Shown piece by piece: positions 47,952 through 57,358 of a stretch of DNA of 64,000 nucleotides; the stretch's first letter is position 1, and each line of letters begins with the position of its first letter. Both the position numbers and the translations under genes were made by a program. Under the pieces are notes generated by a model that saw nothing but the letters and a program-made list of their open reading frames with translations, did not search any database and was not told the origin of the DNA. Source of the DNA: Mariprofundus sp. EBB-1 (GTDB lineage Bacteria; Pseudomonadota; Zetaproteobacteria; Mariprofundales; Mariprofundaceae); contig NZ_RCFQ01000005.1 in NCBI RefSeq assembly GCF_003665155.1, positions 1 through 64,000 of the forward strand. Reading direction: 5' to 3'.

Positions 47952-49733
47952 TTGAAACCACATCATGGCTTAAACACCCATACAAATCTCATCAGCAATG
48001 AGAACAGCGATCATCTCTACAATAATCACCTGCTGCATCGACTACATGACATACAGCAACAGCTTCACCATATTCCGAAACAGAGCATCACGGATCTGGC
48101 TGAAGAGCTGAAACTACCTGTCAGCCAGATAGAAGCTGCCATCGACTTCTATGCCTTTTTCCACCGTAGTGCGCGTGGCCGCTTTGATATCATGTTCAGC
48201 AACTGCACCAGCTGCGGTGATATGACAATGATGCAATACCTGTGTGATCAGTTGAGCGTTATGCCAGGTGAAACCAGGGCCGATGGAGCTGTCAGCATTA
48301 GCGATGCATCCTGTATAGGCATGTGTGATCAGGGGCCTGCGCTACTGATCAACGGGCGCACGATCACCCAACTCTCCAACCAACGACTGGATCTGATTGC
48401 TGAATACATCCAGGACAGTACCCCGCTTGAACAGTGGCCCGTCGAATGGTTTGAAGTGCATGATAATGTGCGCAAAAATGGCCTCCTGTTAAGCGCACCA
48501 TTTGAACCGGGTTCTGGTCTGCTGGCTGCAATCAAGCAAGGTGCCGAAAGCATGCTTGCCAGCATTGATGACTCCGGTCTGCGAGGACGCGGCGGTGCCG
48601 GTTTCAGTACCGGTATGAAATGGAAGTTCTGCCGCGAAGCAGTCGGCGATGCGCATTATGTCGTATGTAATGCCGATGAAGGTGAACCGGGGACATTCAA
48701 GGACCGTATCCTGCTCACCAGCCACGCCCATTCGGTGTTCGAAGGCATGACCATTTGCGGTTATCTGATCGGCGCGCAAAAAGGCTATCTCTACCTGCGT
48801 GCAGAATACCGTTATATGTTACCCGTCCTGCAGGCAGTACTGACTAACCGTCAAGAATCCAACCTGCTTGGCACAAAAATCTTGGCACAACAGGATTTCA
48901 ACTTTGACATCGAGATTATTATCGGTGCTGGTGCTTATATATGCGGGGAAGAATCTTCCCTGATTGAATCGATGGAGCAGAAACGCGGCGTCCCGCGTGT
49001 ACGTCCCCCGTTCCCGGTTACCTGCGGTTATCTCGGCCAACCCACTGTTGTGAACAATGTTGAAACACTAGCTGCTGCGGCTCACATTGCCGTGCATGGC
49101 AGCGACTGGTTCAACGCACACGGATCTGATAAATCTGCAGGTAGCAAAATTTTAAGTATCAGCGGTGATTGCCTCAATCCCGGCGCATATGAGTATGCCT
49201 TCGGGGTCAGTATTCAACAGATTCTGGATGATTGTGGTGCAGAAGATGTACAAGCCATTCAGGTCAGTGGCCCATCGGGCACATTGATCGGGCCCGATGA
49301 ATTCGAACGCAAACTTGGTTTTGAAGACCTTGCCACCGGCGGCTCATTCATGATTTTCGGTAAAGATTGTGATTTGCTCAAGGTCATTCAAAATTTTGCT
49401 CACTTCTTTGCCCATGAAAGCTGTGGTTTCTGCACACCATGCCGTGTCGGCACCACGCTGCTCAGAAATGGACTGGATAAAATCTGCAAAGGTTGCGGCA
49501 CGCAATATGATGTCGATGAGATGCGGCGCATGGCAGCACTGGTCAAACGCCGCTCACACTGCGGACTGGGCCAAACTGCCCCTAACCCGATTCTCGATGC
49601 TCTGGAACGATTCCCTGAGTTGTTTAATGCAAAACTGGTACACAGTGACTATGAACCCCATTTTGACCTGGATGCAGCGCTTGAAGAAGCACGCCAGCTC
49701 ACCAAACGCGATGATGCGGAGGCACACCTCTAA
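47952..49733 (+). CDS. hoxF: NAD-reducing hydrogenase diaphorase subunit HoxF
   Basis: The 593-residue subunit carries the NAD(H)-reactive FMN site. It starts at TTG 47952 with AGGAG seven bases before. The N-terminal ~170 residues are NuoE/HoxE-like with FSNCTSCGD, ASCIGMCDQ ([2Fe-2S]). The NuoF-like part has GRGGAGFSTGMKWKFC, CNADEGEPGTFKDR, GAGAYICGEESSLIESMEG-type (here ESMEQKRG) and the terminal [4Fe-4S] site ESCGFCTPCRVG. The fused NuoE-like domain explains the lack of a separate hoxE. The stop overlaps hoxU by one base. Confidence 0.96.
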   Translation: MKPHHGLNTHTNLISNENSDHLYNNHLLHRLHDIQQQLHHIPKQSITDLAEELKLPVSQIEAAIDFYAFFHRSARGRFDIMFSNCTSCGDMTMMQYLCDQLSVMPGETRADGAVSISDASCIGMCDQGPALLINGRTITQLSNQRLDLIAEYIQDSTPLEQWPVEWFEVHDNVRKNGLLLSAPFEPGSGLLAAIKQGAESMLASIDDSGLRGRGGAGFSTGMKWKFCREAVGDAHYVVCNADEGEPGTFKDRILLTSHAHSVFEGMTICGYLIGAQKGYLYLRAEYRYMLPVLQAVLTNRQESNLLGTKILAQQDFNFDIEIIIGAGAYICGEESSLIESMEQKRGVPRVRPPFPVTCGYLGQPTVVNNVETLAAAAHIAVHGSDWFNAHGSDKSAGSKILSISGDCLNPGAYEYAFGVSIQQILDDCGAEDVQAIQVSGPSGTLIGPDEFERKLGFEDLATGGSFMIFGKDCDLLKVIQNFAHFFAHESCGFCTPCRVGTTLLRNGLDKICKGCGTQYDVDEMRRMAALVKRRSHCGLGQTAPNPILDALERFPELFNAKLVHSDYEPHFDLDAALEEARQLTKRDDAEAHL

Positions 49734-50476
49734 TGAGTGACAGCAATAATCAAACCATCACCATTGATGGCCGTGAGATTCCTTTCACAGCAGGACAAAC
49801 TATTATGGATGCCGCCCTCGAAGCGGACATCTATATTCCACACCTATGTCACAGGCCCGGCTTAAAGCCGCACGGCAGCTGTAAACTCTGTACTGTGGAT
49901 GTGGATGGGCGCAGTGCATCATCCTGTACCCTGCCCGCCACGGCAGGACAGCAGATAAGTTCTAACACAACAGATCTGAATGAAGTACGCAAAACCATCA
50001 CCCAAATGCTGTTTGTCGAAGGCAATCATTTCTGCCCATCCTGCGAAAAGACCGGCGACTGCACGCTGCAAGCAGTGGCATATCATCTGGATATGCTCGA
50101 TGGTCATTTTCCACAATTTTATCCACGTCGCGAAGTTGATGCTTCCCATGCCAGCATTATCATTGATCGTGACCGCTGTATTCTGTGTGCATTGTGTGTA
50201 CGCGCCAGCCGTGAAGTTGATGGCAAAAATGTCTTTGATATTGCCGGCCGTGGCAGCGCTGCTAAATTGATCGTCAACGCTCCTTCCGGAAAACTGGTCG
50301 ATACAGATATTGATCGCGATGATCTGGCTGCGCATATTTGTCCGGTAGGTGCCATCATGATCAAAGAACATGGTTATGAAGTGCCAATTGGCCGACGCAC
50401 CTTTGACCTGCACAGTGTTGCTGAACCCGGTGTTGAGCCGGTTATCTTGCGCAAAGGAAAGCATACTGATGAGTAA
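49733..50476 (+). CDS. hoxU: Hydrogenase electron-transfer subunit HoxU
   Basis: The 247-residue NuoG-like Fe-S protein has a plant-type [2Fe-2S] domain (LCHRPGLKPHGSCKLC, then SSCTLPA), a His/Cys [4Fe-4S] site (HFCPSCEKTGDC) and ferredoxin-like motifs CILCALCVRASREVDG and HICPVGAI. It links HoxF to HoxY. Its end overlaps the hoxY start by eight bases. Confidence 0.96.
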   Translation: MSDSNNQTITIDGREIPFTAGQTIMDAALEADIYIPHLCHRPGLKPHGSCKLCTVDVDGRSASSCTLPATAGQQISSNTTDLNEVRKTITQMLFVEGNHFCPSCEKTGDCTLQAVAYHLDMLDGHFPQFYPRREVDASHASIIIDRDRCILCALCVRASREVDGKNVFDIAGRGSAAKLIVNAPSGKLVDTDIDRDDLAAHICPVGAIMIKEHGYEVPIGRRTFDLHSVAEPGVEPVILRKGKHTDE

Positions 50477-51011
50477 TAAAATTCGTGTCGCCACCACCTC
50501 ACTGGCGGGCTGCTTCGGCTGCCATATGTCCTTTCTTGATATTGATGAACGTATTGTCGAACTCATCGAACACATTGAATTTGATCGGTCCCCACTTACC
50601 GACATCAAACACTGTAGTAACACCTGTGATATCGGCCTGATTGAAGGCGGTCTGTGCAATGCAGAAAATGTGCATGTACTCAAAGAGTTCCGCGAGAATT
50701 GTAAGATTGTCATTGCGGTTGGTGCCTGTGCCATCAATGGCGGCGTGCCAGCCATGCGCAACCATTTCACCTTAACCGAGTGCCTGGAAGAAGCCTATCT
50801 GAATGGCGTTGGCGTCGATAACCCCATGATTCCCAACGATGTGGAAATTCCACTACTACTGAATAAGGTTCACCCCATTCATGAAGTAGTACATGTCGAC
50901 TATTATCTACCCGGATGCCCGCCACCGGCTGACGCCTTCATGAAGGTATTAACCGACCTGCTCGAAGGCAAAGAACCCAGCCTGCCAAAAGACATTCTGC
51001 ACTACGATTAA
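50469..51011 (+). CDS. hoxY: [NiFe]-hydrogenase small subunit HoxY
   Basis: The 180-residue subunit holds the proximal [4Fe-4S] cluster. It starts at ATG 50469 inside the last codons of hoxU. Cluster cysteines are in LAGCFGCHMSFLD, GACAINGGVPAMRN and LPGCPPPADAF; CSNTCDIGLIEGGLCN is also typical. There is no Tat signal, so the enzyme is cytoplasmic, as in group 3d. Confidence 0.96.
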   Translation: MSNKIRVATTSLAGCFGCHMSFLDIDERIVELIEHIEFDRSPLTDIKHCSNTCDIGLIEGGLCNAENVHVLKEFRENCKIVIAVGACAINGGVPAMRNHFTLTECLEEAYLNGVGVDNPMIPNDVEIPLLLNKVHPIHEVVHVDYYLPGCPPPADAFMKVLTDLLEGKEPSLPKDILHYD

Positions 51012-51024
51012 CGAGGAATATGCT

Positions 51025-52515
51025 ATGCCATCCAACCAAGTAAACAGTCAAACCACAGCAAACGGATCGCGTCGTTTTGCCGTCGATCCCATTTCACGCG
51101 TAGAGGGTCATGGAAAAATCACCCTGCTGATGGATGATGATAATCATATTCAGGAAGCACGACTGCATATCGTCGAGTTTCGTGGTTTTGAAAAATTCAT
51201 TCAGGGACGCCCCTACGGGGAAGTGCCAACCTTTGTTCAGCGCCTGTGTGGTATCTGCCCGGTCAGTCATCATCTGGCTGCAGCGAAAGCAGTGGATCAA
51301 CTGGTCGGTGTAGAGTCATTAACACCTACAAGTCTGAAATTAAGAGAGCTGCTGCATTTCGGTCAGACCATGCAATCGCATGCCTTGCACTTCTTTCACC
51401 TCTCCTCTCCGGATCTGCTGTTCGGTTTTGGTAGTGATATGGCCAAACGCAATATTGTCGGCGTCATCGACAAACACCCTGATGTTGCCATCAAAGGTGT
51501 GAAATTGCGCAAATATGGCCAACAGGTTATCGCTGCGATCATGGGTAAACGTGTACACGGTTCCGCAGCCATCCCCGGCGGCATGAACAAATCACTCACT
51601 AAAGAGCAACGCAATACGCTATTAGCTGATATTGAGGACATCAAAGCCTGGTCTATGGATGCGGTATTGCTCAATGAACAGCTGCATATGACCAATGCTG
51701 AAAACCAGAGTTTTGGCACCTTGAACACACCATTCTTAAGCATGGTCGGCCCCAAGGGTGAGTTAGAGCTCTATCATGGTGGTCTGCGTGCCAACCTGGC
51801 CAATGGTGACTCACTGTTCGACCAGTTCGATTACCGTGGTTATGAAGAGATCATCCGTGAAGAGATTCGCCCATGGAGCTATATGAAGTTCCCTTACCTG
51901 ACCGAACTCGGTAAAGAGAACGGCTGGTATCGTGTGGGCCCATTGGCACGAGTGAACAACTGTGATTCCATCAACACCCCATTGGCTGAAGAAGCACGTC
52001 AACGCTTCAAAGCCTATGGCGGCGGTGCATTGGTACAGGATACACTGGCTTATCACTGGGCCCGTATGATCGAAGTATTGCACTGTGCGGAAGCGATTGA
52101 ACGCCTGCTCAATGATCCGGATATTTCCGGTGATGATCTGGTCGTGACCGGTGAAAAACGCCGTGAAGGTGTTGGTGTGATTGAAGCACCGCGTGGTACC
52201 CTCTTCCATCATTATAAGATTGATGAAGAGGGTTTGATTGAAAAAGCCAACCTGATCGTATCCACCACCAGCAACAATCAAGCCATGAATGAATCCGTAC
52301 GCTCTGTTGCCAATCATTACATTGAAGGCAATGAAGTGACTGAAGGGCTGCTCAACCACCTTGAGGTCGCCGTACGCGCCTATGATCCATGTTTATCATG
52401 TGCGACCCATGCGCTGGGTAAAATGCCCCTACAGGTCGAACTGGTGGATAGCGCAGGTAATATGGTGGATCAGCTCAGCAAGGGTAGTGACGGGAAATTC
52501 GAGCGTTTGTCTTAA
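51025..52515 (+). CDS. hoxH: [NiFe]-hydrogenase large subunit HoxH (precursor)
   Basis: The 496-residue catalytic subunit binds the NiFe(CN)2CO site. Both Cys pairs are present: L1 RLCGICPVSHH and L2 DPCLSCATHALG. RVEGHGKITLL opens the protein. A C-terminal extension of ~30 residues follows the L2 His (ALGKMPLQVELV to FERLS) and is expected to be removed by HoxW after Ni insertion. GAGG precedes the ATG, 13 bases after hoxY. Confidence 0.97.
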   Translation: MPSNQVNSQTTANGSRRFAVDPISRVEGHGKITLLMDDDNHIQEARLHIVEFRGFEKFIQGRPYGEVPTFVQRLCGICPVSHHLAAAKAVDQLVGVESLTPTSLKLRELLHFGQTMQSHALHFFHLSSPDLLFGFGSDMAKRNIVGVIDKHPDVAIKGVKLRKYGQQVIAAIMGKRVHGSAAIPGGMNKSLTKEQRNTLLADIEDIKAWSMDAVLLNEQLHMTNAENQSFGTLNTPFLSMVGPKGELELYHGGLRANLANGDSLFDQFDYRGYEEIIREEIRPWSYMKFPYLTELGKENGWYRVGPLARVNNCDSINTPLAEEARQRFKAYGGGALVQDTLAYHWARMIEVLHCAEAIERLLNDPDISGDDLVVTGEKRREGVGVIEAPRGTLFHHYKIDEEGLIEKANLIVSTTSNNQAMNESVRSVANHYIEGNEVTEGLLNHLEVAVRAYDPCLSCATHALGKMPLQVELVDSAGNMVDQLSKGSDGKFERLS

Positions 52516-52518
52516 ACG

Positions 52519-53010
52519 GTGACTATCGCAAGCAGCACGCCTGCCATCCTGCTATTCGGTTACGGCAACCCTGGACGCGGTGATGATGCTGTCGGCCCAG
52601 CCTTGATTGAGGCTATGCAAACGTATCTGGCTGATAGCGGTCGTGCCGCCGATATTGAGTGTTTGACGGACATGCAATTGCAAATTGAGCATGTCACCGA
52701 TCTGGTGGATCGCGATCGCATTCTCTTTATCGATGCGGATATGTCGTGCGAAGAGGAGTGCGCGCTGCGCCTGCTGCCGTCTGAAAAAGATGACAGCTAC
52801 ACCACCCATGCCATGAATCCGGGTGCGCTGATCTATACCTATCAACAGGTGTATGGCCGCCCTGCTCCGACAGCTTATGTATTGAGTATCCGCACTTATG
52901 CATTTGAACTGGGCGATGATATTTGCGAGCAAGCACGTCAGCATTTATCCTTGGCAATCGAAATGGCCAAAGCGTTTTGCGACGTGAATTTCGACGCCAC
53001 AAAGATATAA
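52519..53010 (+). CDS. hoxW: Hydrogenase maturation protease HoxW
   Basis: The 163-residue endopeptidase processes HoxH. It starts at GTG 52519, three bases after hoxH. Ni-sensing acidic/His residues lie in GYGNPGRGDDAVG, FIDADMSCEEE and TTHAMNPGAL. It completes the hydrogenase locus. Confidence 0.92.
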   Translation: MTIASSTPAILLFGYGNPGRGDDAVGPALIEAMQTYLADSGRAADIECLTDMQLQIEHVTDLVDRDRILFIDADMSCEEECALRLLPSEKDDSYTTHAMNPGALIYTYQQVYGRPAPTAYVLSIRTYAFELGDDICEQARQHLSLAIEMAKAFCDVNFDATKI

Positions 53011-53080
53011 AGCAGCACATGATCTATATCTCTTAAGCAACTATTATGATTAAATAAAATAACTCACGCTAGGTGAAAGA

Positions 53081-53410
53081 ATGAATAATTACCCTGAAAA
53101 AACATGCGAGATAGATCGTCTGGTTCGTCATCCCAAACTGGTGGCCGCAGCCCTTTCCGGTCAAAAAACTGAACAGCGTCGTGATGGTGTTTACGCCTAT
53201 CCTGGCGAAGCGTTTGAACTGGATGGTGTGCCGTTTATTGTCACTGATCTAAAACGCGAAACCCTCGGCGAAATGGGTGATCGCGGTGCTACCGCTGAAG
53301 GCTATGAATCGATGGATGCCTACAAATCATTAATCCTGATGATGCATAAAGGCATGGAGTGGAATGATGATGCCAAAGTCTGGGTACACTGCTTCAAACG
53401 CAACGATTAA
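53081..53410 (+). CDS. ASCH-like small protein
   Basis: The 109-residue protein reads VRHPKLVAAALSGQKTEQRR, then YAYPGEAFELDGVPFIV and WVHCFKR. This pattern resembles ASCH-domain proteins, a PUA-like fold proposed to bind RNA or modified nucleosides. It follows hoxW by 70 bases on the same strand, so it may share the hydrogenase transcript. No role in hydrogenase maturation is known for it, and the domain call is by motif resemblance. Confidence 0.7.
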   Translation: MNNYPEKTCEIDRLVRHPKLVAAALSGQKTEQRRDGVYAYPGEAFELDGVPFIVTDLKRETLGEMGDRGATAEGYESMDAYKSLILMMHKGMEWNDDAKVWVHCFKRND

Positions 53411-53436
53411 ACAGAGCCACAGAAGAAAATAATCTT

Positions 53437-53645
53437 AGCCACGACACACGAATGCACAGAAGATGAATTGTGACTGTAGGAAATGCCTGTGATGCGTAGC
53501 AAGAGAGGCTCCCCTAGGGAACGAATTACTAATTCGTGATTTATGTTTAAACTGTGTACACCCCTTATTTATCCAACGTTCACATCCATTTTTTATTCTT
53601 ATTTCTGATTGTTGCCTTATTCGTGGAAATTCGTGTGTCGTGGCT
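53437..53645. mobile_element. 209-bp MITE-like element with 17-bp perfect inverted ends
   Basis: AGCCACGACACACGAAT (53437-53453) is exactly inverted at 53629-53645. The interior holds a second palindrome, ACGAATTA-C-TAATTCGT (53521-53537), and no coding frame. No target-site duplication was seen at its flanks. Short elements with ends of this CCACGA...CACGAA type recur in several proteobacterial genomes. The 330-bp gap between the ASCH-like gene and ybaN is otherwise empty. Confidence 0.75.
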
Positions 53646-53740
53646 CGCTTGTAGTTATGTTTTTGAGTTAAAGGGTGTATTTTCGCTCTTTATAAACAGG
53701 TCGTAAAATAGCTGAACTTTGTGCGTAATCAGGAATTTAT

Positions 53741-54100
53741 TTATTGTGCACACAGTTTCAAACGCAATACCGAGAATAGAGAGAGCAACACAACCGTGGC
53801 AGCAAAGGCGATAAAGTACGGATCTTCAAAGGCGAAGATGACCGCGTAACCACCAAAGATCAACATGGATAACACAGCAATGCGTCGGACATGACAGGAG
53901 ATGCATTGCTGCTCCTGCCAGTTTCTAATCATCGGACCAAATGTACGGTTGGCCAGCAGCCAGCCATACCAACGCTCTGATGATTTAGCAAAGCAGCCTG
54001 CCGCCAGCAATATAAACGGCGTAGTCGGCAACAGGGGCAGAAATACCCCGACAAACCCTAAACCCAGAAACAGAAATCCCAGCGTTTTGTATAACAACAT
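53741..54100 (-). CDS. ybaN: YbaN-family (DUF454) inner-membrane protein
   Basis: The 119-residue protein matches the family: GFLFLGLGFVGVFLPLLPTTP, LLAAGCFAKSSERWYGWLL and FGPMIRNW. It has about three TM helices. Function is unknown; some homologues lie near heme or iron genes, not here. Confidence 0.9.
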   Translation of the reverse strand: MLLYKTLGFLFLGLGFVGVFLPLLPTTPFILLAAGCFAKSSERWYGWLLANRTFGPMIRNWQEQQCISCHVRRIAVLSMLIFGGYAVIFAFEDPYFIAFAATVVLLSLFSVLRLKLCAQ

Positions 54101-54206
54101 CCCAGCAAGGCTATATGCTTTACATAGCGAGCCAAGGCCTCTGTTGATTTCCCCGCGCCATCATCGCGCCTTTTATCGAGCCACTCAATTCATGACTACA
54201 GTAATA

Positions 54207-54854
54207 TCAGAGTAACTTCGGTTTTTTAAATGCTAATCTCAAGGCTTCTACCTCGTGCCTGCAAGCGCACCCTTCCATGTGATCATTCACCAGCCCCATG
54301 GCTTGCATGAAGGCATAGGCTGTGGTCGGGCCAAAAAATTTCCAGCCGCGTTTTTTAAGATCTTTACTTAAGGCCTGAGAAGTTCTGGTAATGCTCGGGA
54401 TGGGATGATTGTACTCGCCCTTGCCGATATGTGGCTCCGGCGCATCAGGCTCCCATTGCCATATATACGCAGCCAGTGATCCAAACTCGTCAACGATGTC
54501 ACAGGCACGACCGGCATTATTGATCGTGGCTTCAATCTTGCCCCGATGTCGGACTATGCCCGCATTTTGAAGCAGGCAAAGCACAGAATTATCATCGAAC
54601 AGAGCCACTTTATTAAAATCAAACCCGGCGAAAGCCTCCCGGAAATGTTCTCTCTTGCGCAGGATAGTGAGCCAGGAAAGCCCCGACTGAAAACCCTCAA
54701 GAGAGATCTTCTCAAACAACTTAAAATCATCGATTGTAGGACGGCCCCATTCTTCATCATGATAACGACGATAGTCCGGATCATCACTCCCCCACCAGCA
54801 ACGGCTGATGCCATCTTCAGCGGTATGTAAATATGAATGGCTCTCATCAGACAT
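54207..54854 (-). CDS. tag: DNA-3-methyladenine glycosylase I
   Basis: Tag removes 3-methyladenine from alkylated DNA. The 215-residue protein has RCWWGSDDPDYRRYHDEEWG, FEKISLEGFQSGLSWLTIL and the zinc-site tail VNDHMEGCACRHE. The Cys near the N-terminus (RCWW) completes the Zn ligands. Length is slightly above E. coli (187). It is a single gene, convergent neither with ybaN nor ygiQ. Confidence 0.95.
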   Translation of the reverse strand: MSDESHSYLHTAEDGISRCWWGSDDPDYRRYHDEEWGRPTIDDFKLFEKISLEGFQSGLSWLTILRKREHFREAFAGFDFNKVALFDDNSVLCLLQNAGIVRHRGKIEATINNAGRACDIVDEFGSLAAYIWQWEPDAPEPHIGKGEYNHPIPSITRTSQALSKDLKKRGWKFFGPTTAYAFMQAMGLVNDHMEGCACRHEVEALRLAFKKPKLL

Positions 54855-55009
54855 TGTTCAATGACTCCTCTTTCACATCACACGGACATGCAATATGTGA
54901 CAGATAAAACAGTAGTCAGCAAAGCGATGCATGTCCATTTCAGACTAAAACACTGAACTAAAATTCCCACTACCGCGCATCTATCTGAATTGATGATAGC
55001 GTTTGCGAC

Positions 55010-57136
55010 ATGACTTCCCCTTTCACACCTGAAACACAATCGATTCTGGACTGGCCGAAATATCGGCCTGATTTGCGGCCTGCTCCGCAATTGCCCATGA
55101 ATAAAGCCGAGATGCAACAGCTCGGCTGGGATAGTTGCGATATTATTATCGTAAGTGGTGACGCCTATGTGGATCACCCGAGTTTTGGCATGGGCGTGAT
55201 CGGGCGTGTGCTCGAAGCACAGGGATTCAGGGTTGGTATTATCGCCCAACCAGACTGGAAATCGGCTGATGACTTTCGAACTTTGGGTAAACCCAATCTC
55301 TATTTTGGTGTTACGGCTGGCAATATGGATTCGATGGTCAACCATTACACCTCAGAACGACGCATTCGCTCCGATGACAGCTATACACCGGGCGGAGTTG
55401 CAGGCAAACGCCCTGACCGTGCCGTGACAGTCTATGCTCAGCGCTGCCGAGAAGCCTTTAAAGGTGTACCCGTTATTATTGGAAGCATCGAAGCATCGTT
55501 GCGCCGCATTGCGCATTATGATTACTGGTCGGATACGGTACGCCGGTCTGTGTTGCCCGATTCCAAAGCGGACATGTTGGTCTTCGGCAATGCCGAACGA
55601 CAGATCATTGAAATTTCACATCGTTTGGCTGCCGGTGAATCGATCAAGGCGATGCAGGATATTCGTGGCACGGCCTTGATGCGCCGTGATGTGCCCACCG
55701 GCTGGTCGGAACTCGATTCAACCGACGTCGATACACCCGGTGAACTGATTGAACACATCGACCCTTATGCCATAGCTAAACCTGATGATGGCAGCGATTG
55801 CGCCACAAAATCCAGCGCTCAAGCAACCCAAAACAACAATGAAATCCATATTCCCATCTCGCATCTCAAACTGAATCGGGCCAGAACCGTCATTCGCCTG
55901 CCCTCGTTTGAAGCGGTCAAAGCTGACCCTGTGCTTTATGCCCATGCATCACGTCTGCTGCATCTGGAAACCAATCCGGGTAATGCGCGCGCCCTGGTAC
56001 AGAAACATGGTGAACGTGATGTCTGGCTCAACCCACCCGCTATTCCATTAACTACAGCCGAGATGGATGCCGTATTCGGCCTCTCTTATTCACGACTACC
56101 GCACAAGGCTTATGGTGATCAACGCATCCCTGCTTATGAGATGATCAAACACTCGGTCAATATCATGCGTGGCTGTTTTGGCGGCTGTACGTTCTGCTCT
56201 ATCACCGAGCATGAAGGGCGCATCATTCAGAGCCGTTCAGAAGATTCAATTATCCATGAAATTGAGCAAATTCGCGACAAGACGCCGGGCTTTGCCGGCA
56301 CCATTTCAGACCTTGGTGGACCAACCGCCAATATGTATCGCTTGAGCTGTAAATCTACCGAGATTGAAGAAGCCTGTCGCAAACCATCCTGTGTATTCCC
56401 CGGCATCTGCAACAATCTCAATACCGACCATAATCCACTGATTAAACTCTATCGCCGGGCGCGCTCCATACGCGGCATTAAACGTATCTTCATCGCCTCA
56501 GGGCTGCGTTACGACTTGGCCGTTGAATCACCGGAATATATCCAGGAACTGGCTACCCACCACGTGGGAGGTTACCTGAAGATAGCACCGGAACATACGG
56601 AAAATGAACCACTTTCCAAGATGATGAAACCCGGCATTGATAGTTTTGATCGTTTTAAAAAGATGTTTAACCAAGCCTCGCAAAAGGCCGGTAAAAAGCA
56701 GTATCTGATCCCATATTTTATCGCGGCACACCCCGGCACTAACGATGAGGACATGTTAAATCTGGCCCTCTGGTTGAAGGCCAATCAATTCAGACCGGAT
56801 CAGGTTCAAGCCTTTCTGCCATCTCCGATGGCGACCGCCAGTGCGATGTATTATTCGGGTAAAAACCCGCTTAGAAAAATTACCAGAAAGAGTGAATCGG
56901 TATTCACTCCTAAACGCAAAAAACAGCGTGATCTACACAAAGCACTGCTGCGCTATCACGACCCTAAAAACTGGCCACTACTTAGAGATGCATTGAAAGC
57001 TATGGGGCGAACTGAACTTATTGGAAATACGCCTGAGTGCCTGGTGCCAGCAGCAGGCAGAAACGAACGTTTAATGAAAAAGACATCCGTTCAGCAACAC
57101 AGATCAAGCCGGAATCGACATAACCGGAGAAGGTGA
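55010..57136 (+). CDS. ygiQ: YgiQ-family radical SAM protein
   Basis: The 708-residue protein has a cobalamin-domain-like N-terminus ([20 protein letters not shown]), [18 protein letters not shown], and the radical-SAM cluster [19 protein letters not shown] near residue 390. GGPTANMY and [14 protein letters not shown] follow. The family is conserved but its reaction is unknown. The Arg-rich end ([10 protein letters not shown]) overlaps a small minus-strand frame. No neighbouring gene suggests a substrate. Confidence 0.95.
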   Translation: MTSPFTPETQSILDWPKYRPDLRPAPQLPMNKAEMQQLGWDSCDIIIVSGDAYVDHPSFGMGVIGRVLEAQGFRVGIIAQPDWKSADDFRTLGKPNLYFGVTAGNMDSMVNHYTSERRIRSDDSYTPGGVAGKRPDRAVTVYAQRCREAFKGVPVIIGSIEASLRRIAHYDYWSDTVRRSVLPDSKADMLVFGNAERQIIEISHRLAAGESIKAMQDIRGTALMRRDVPTGWSELDSTDVDTPGELIEHIDPYAIAKPDDGSDCATKSSAQATQNNNEIHIPISHLKLNRARTVIRLPSFEAVKADPVLYAHASRLLHLETNPGNARALVQKHGERDVWLNPPAIPLTTAEMDAVFGLSYSRLPHKAYGDQRIPAYEMIKHSVNIMRGCFGGCTFCSITEHEGRIIQSRSEDSIIHEIEQIRDKTPGFAGTISDLGGPTANMYRLSCKSTEIEEACRKPSCVFPGICNNLNTDHNPLIKLYRRARSIRGIKRIFIASGLRYDLAVESPEYIQELATHHVGGYLKIAPEHTENEPLSKMMKPGIDSFDRFKKMFNQASQKAGKKQYLIPYFIAAHPGTNDEDMLNLALWLKANQFRPDQVQAFLPSPMATASAMYYSGKNPLRKITRKSESVFTPKRKKQRDLHKALLRYHDPKNWPLLRDALKAMGRTELIGNTPECLVPAAGRNERLMKKTSVQQHRSSRNRHNRRR

Positions 57137-57244
57137 TTGATGTTTATCGCTAAATAGAGGGCGTGGGAATGTATGAGTCACACGCGTTACGTTATTTTCA
57201 CTTTCAGCGCTCTGTTTTTCTTCTTTGCTGATTTTTTCAAACAT
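57104..57244 (-). CDS. Possible 46-residue small protein
   Basis: The frame [20 protein letters not shown]... has AGAGGAG six bases before its ATG, one of the best ribosome binding sites in this region. It lies 114 bases after the diguanylate cyclase stop on the same strand and overlaps the ygiQ end by 33 bases. It is hydrophilic, with no known relatives. Codon bias was not tested, so it may be fortuitous. Confidence 0.4.
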   Translation of the reverse strand: MFEKISKEEKQSAESENNVTRVTHTFPRPLFSDKHQSPSPVMSIPA

Positions 57245-57358
57245 AGTGATCTCCTCTTCATACCCTTTGGTGTCTATAACCAGAAAGCTACGATCAGCCA
57301 ACCATCATAAAGTGATCAAGATCACACTGTGTGAAAATGATACAGCAATTTGGTCGGA

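Noticed and set aside
47952-49733. Missing hoxE as evidence of an incomplete hydrogenase
   Set aside because: HoxF has an N-terminal NuoE-like domain with its own Cys set, so a separate hoxE is not needed.
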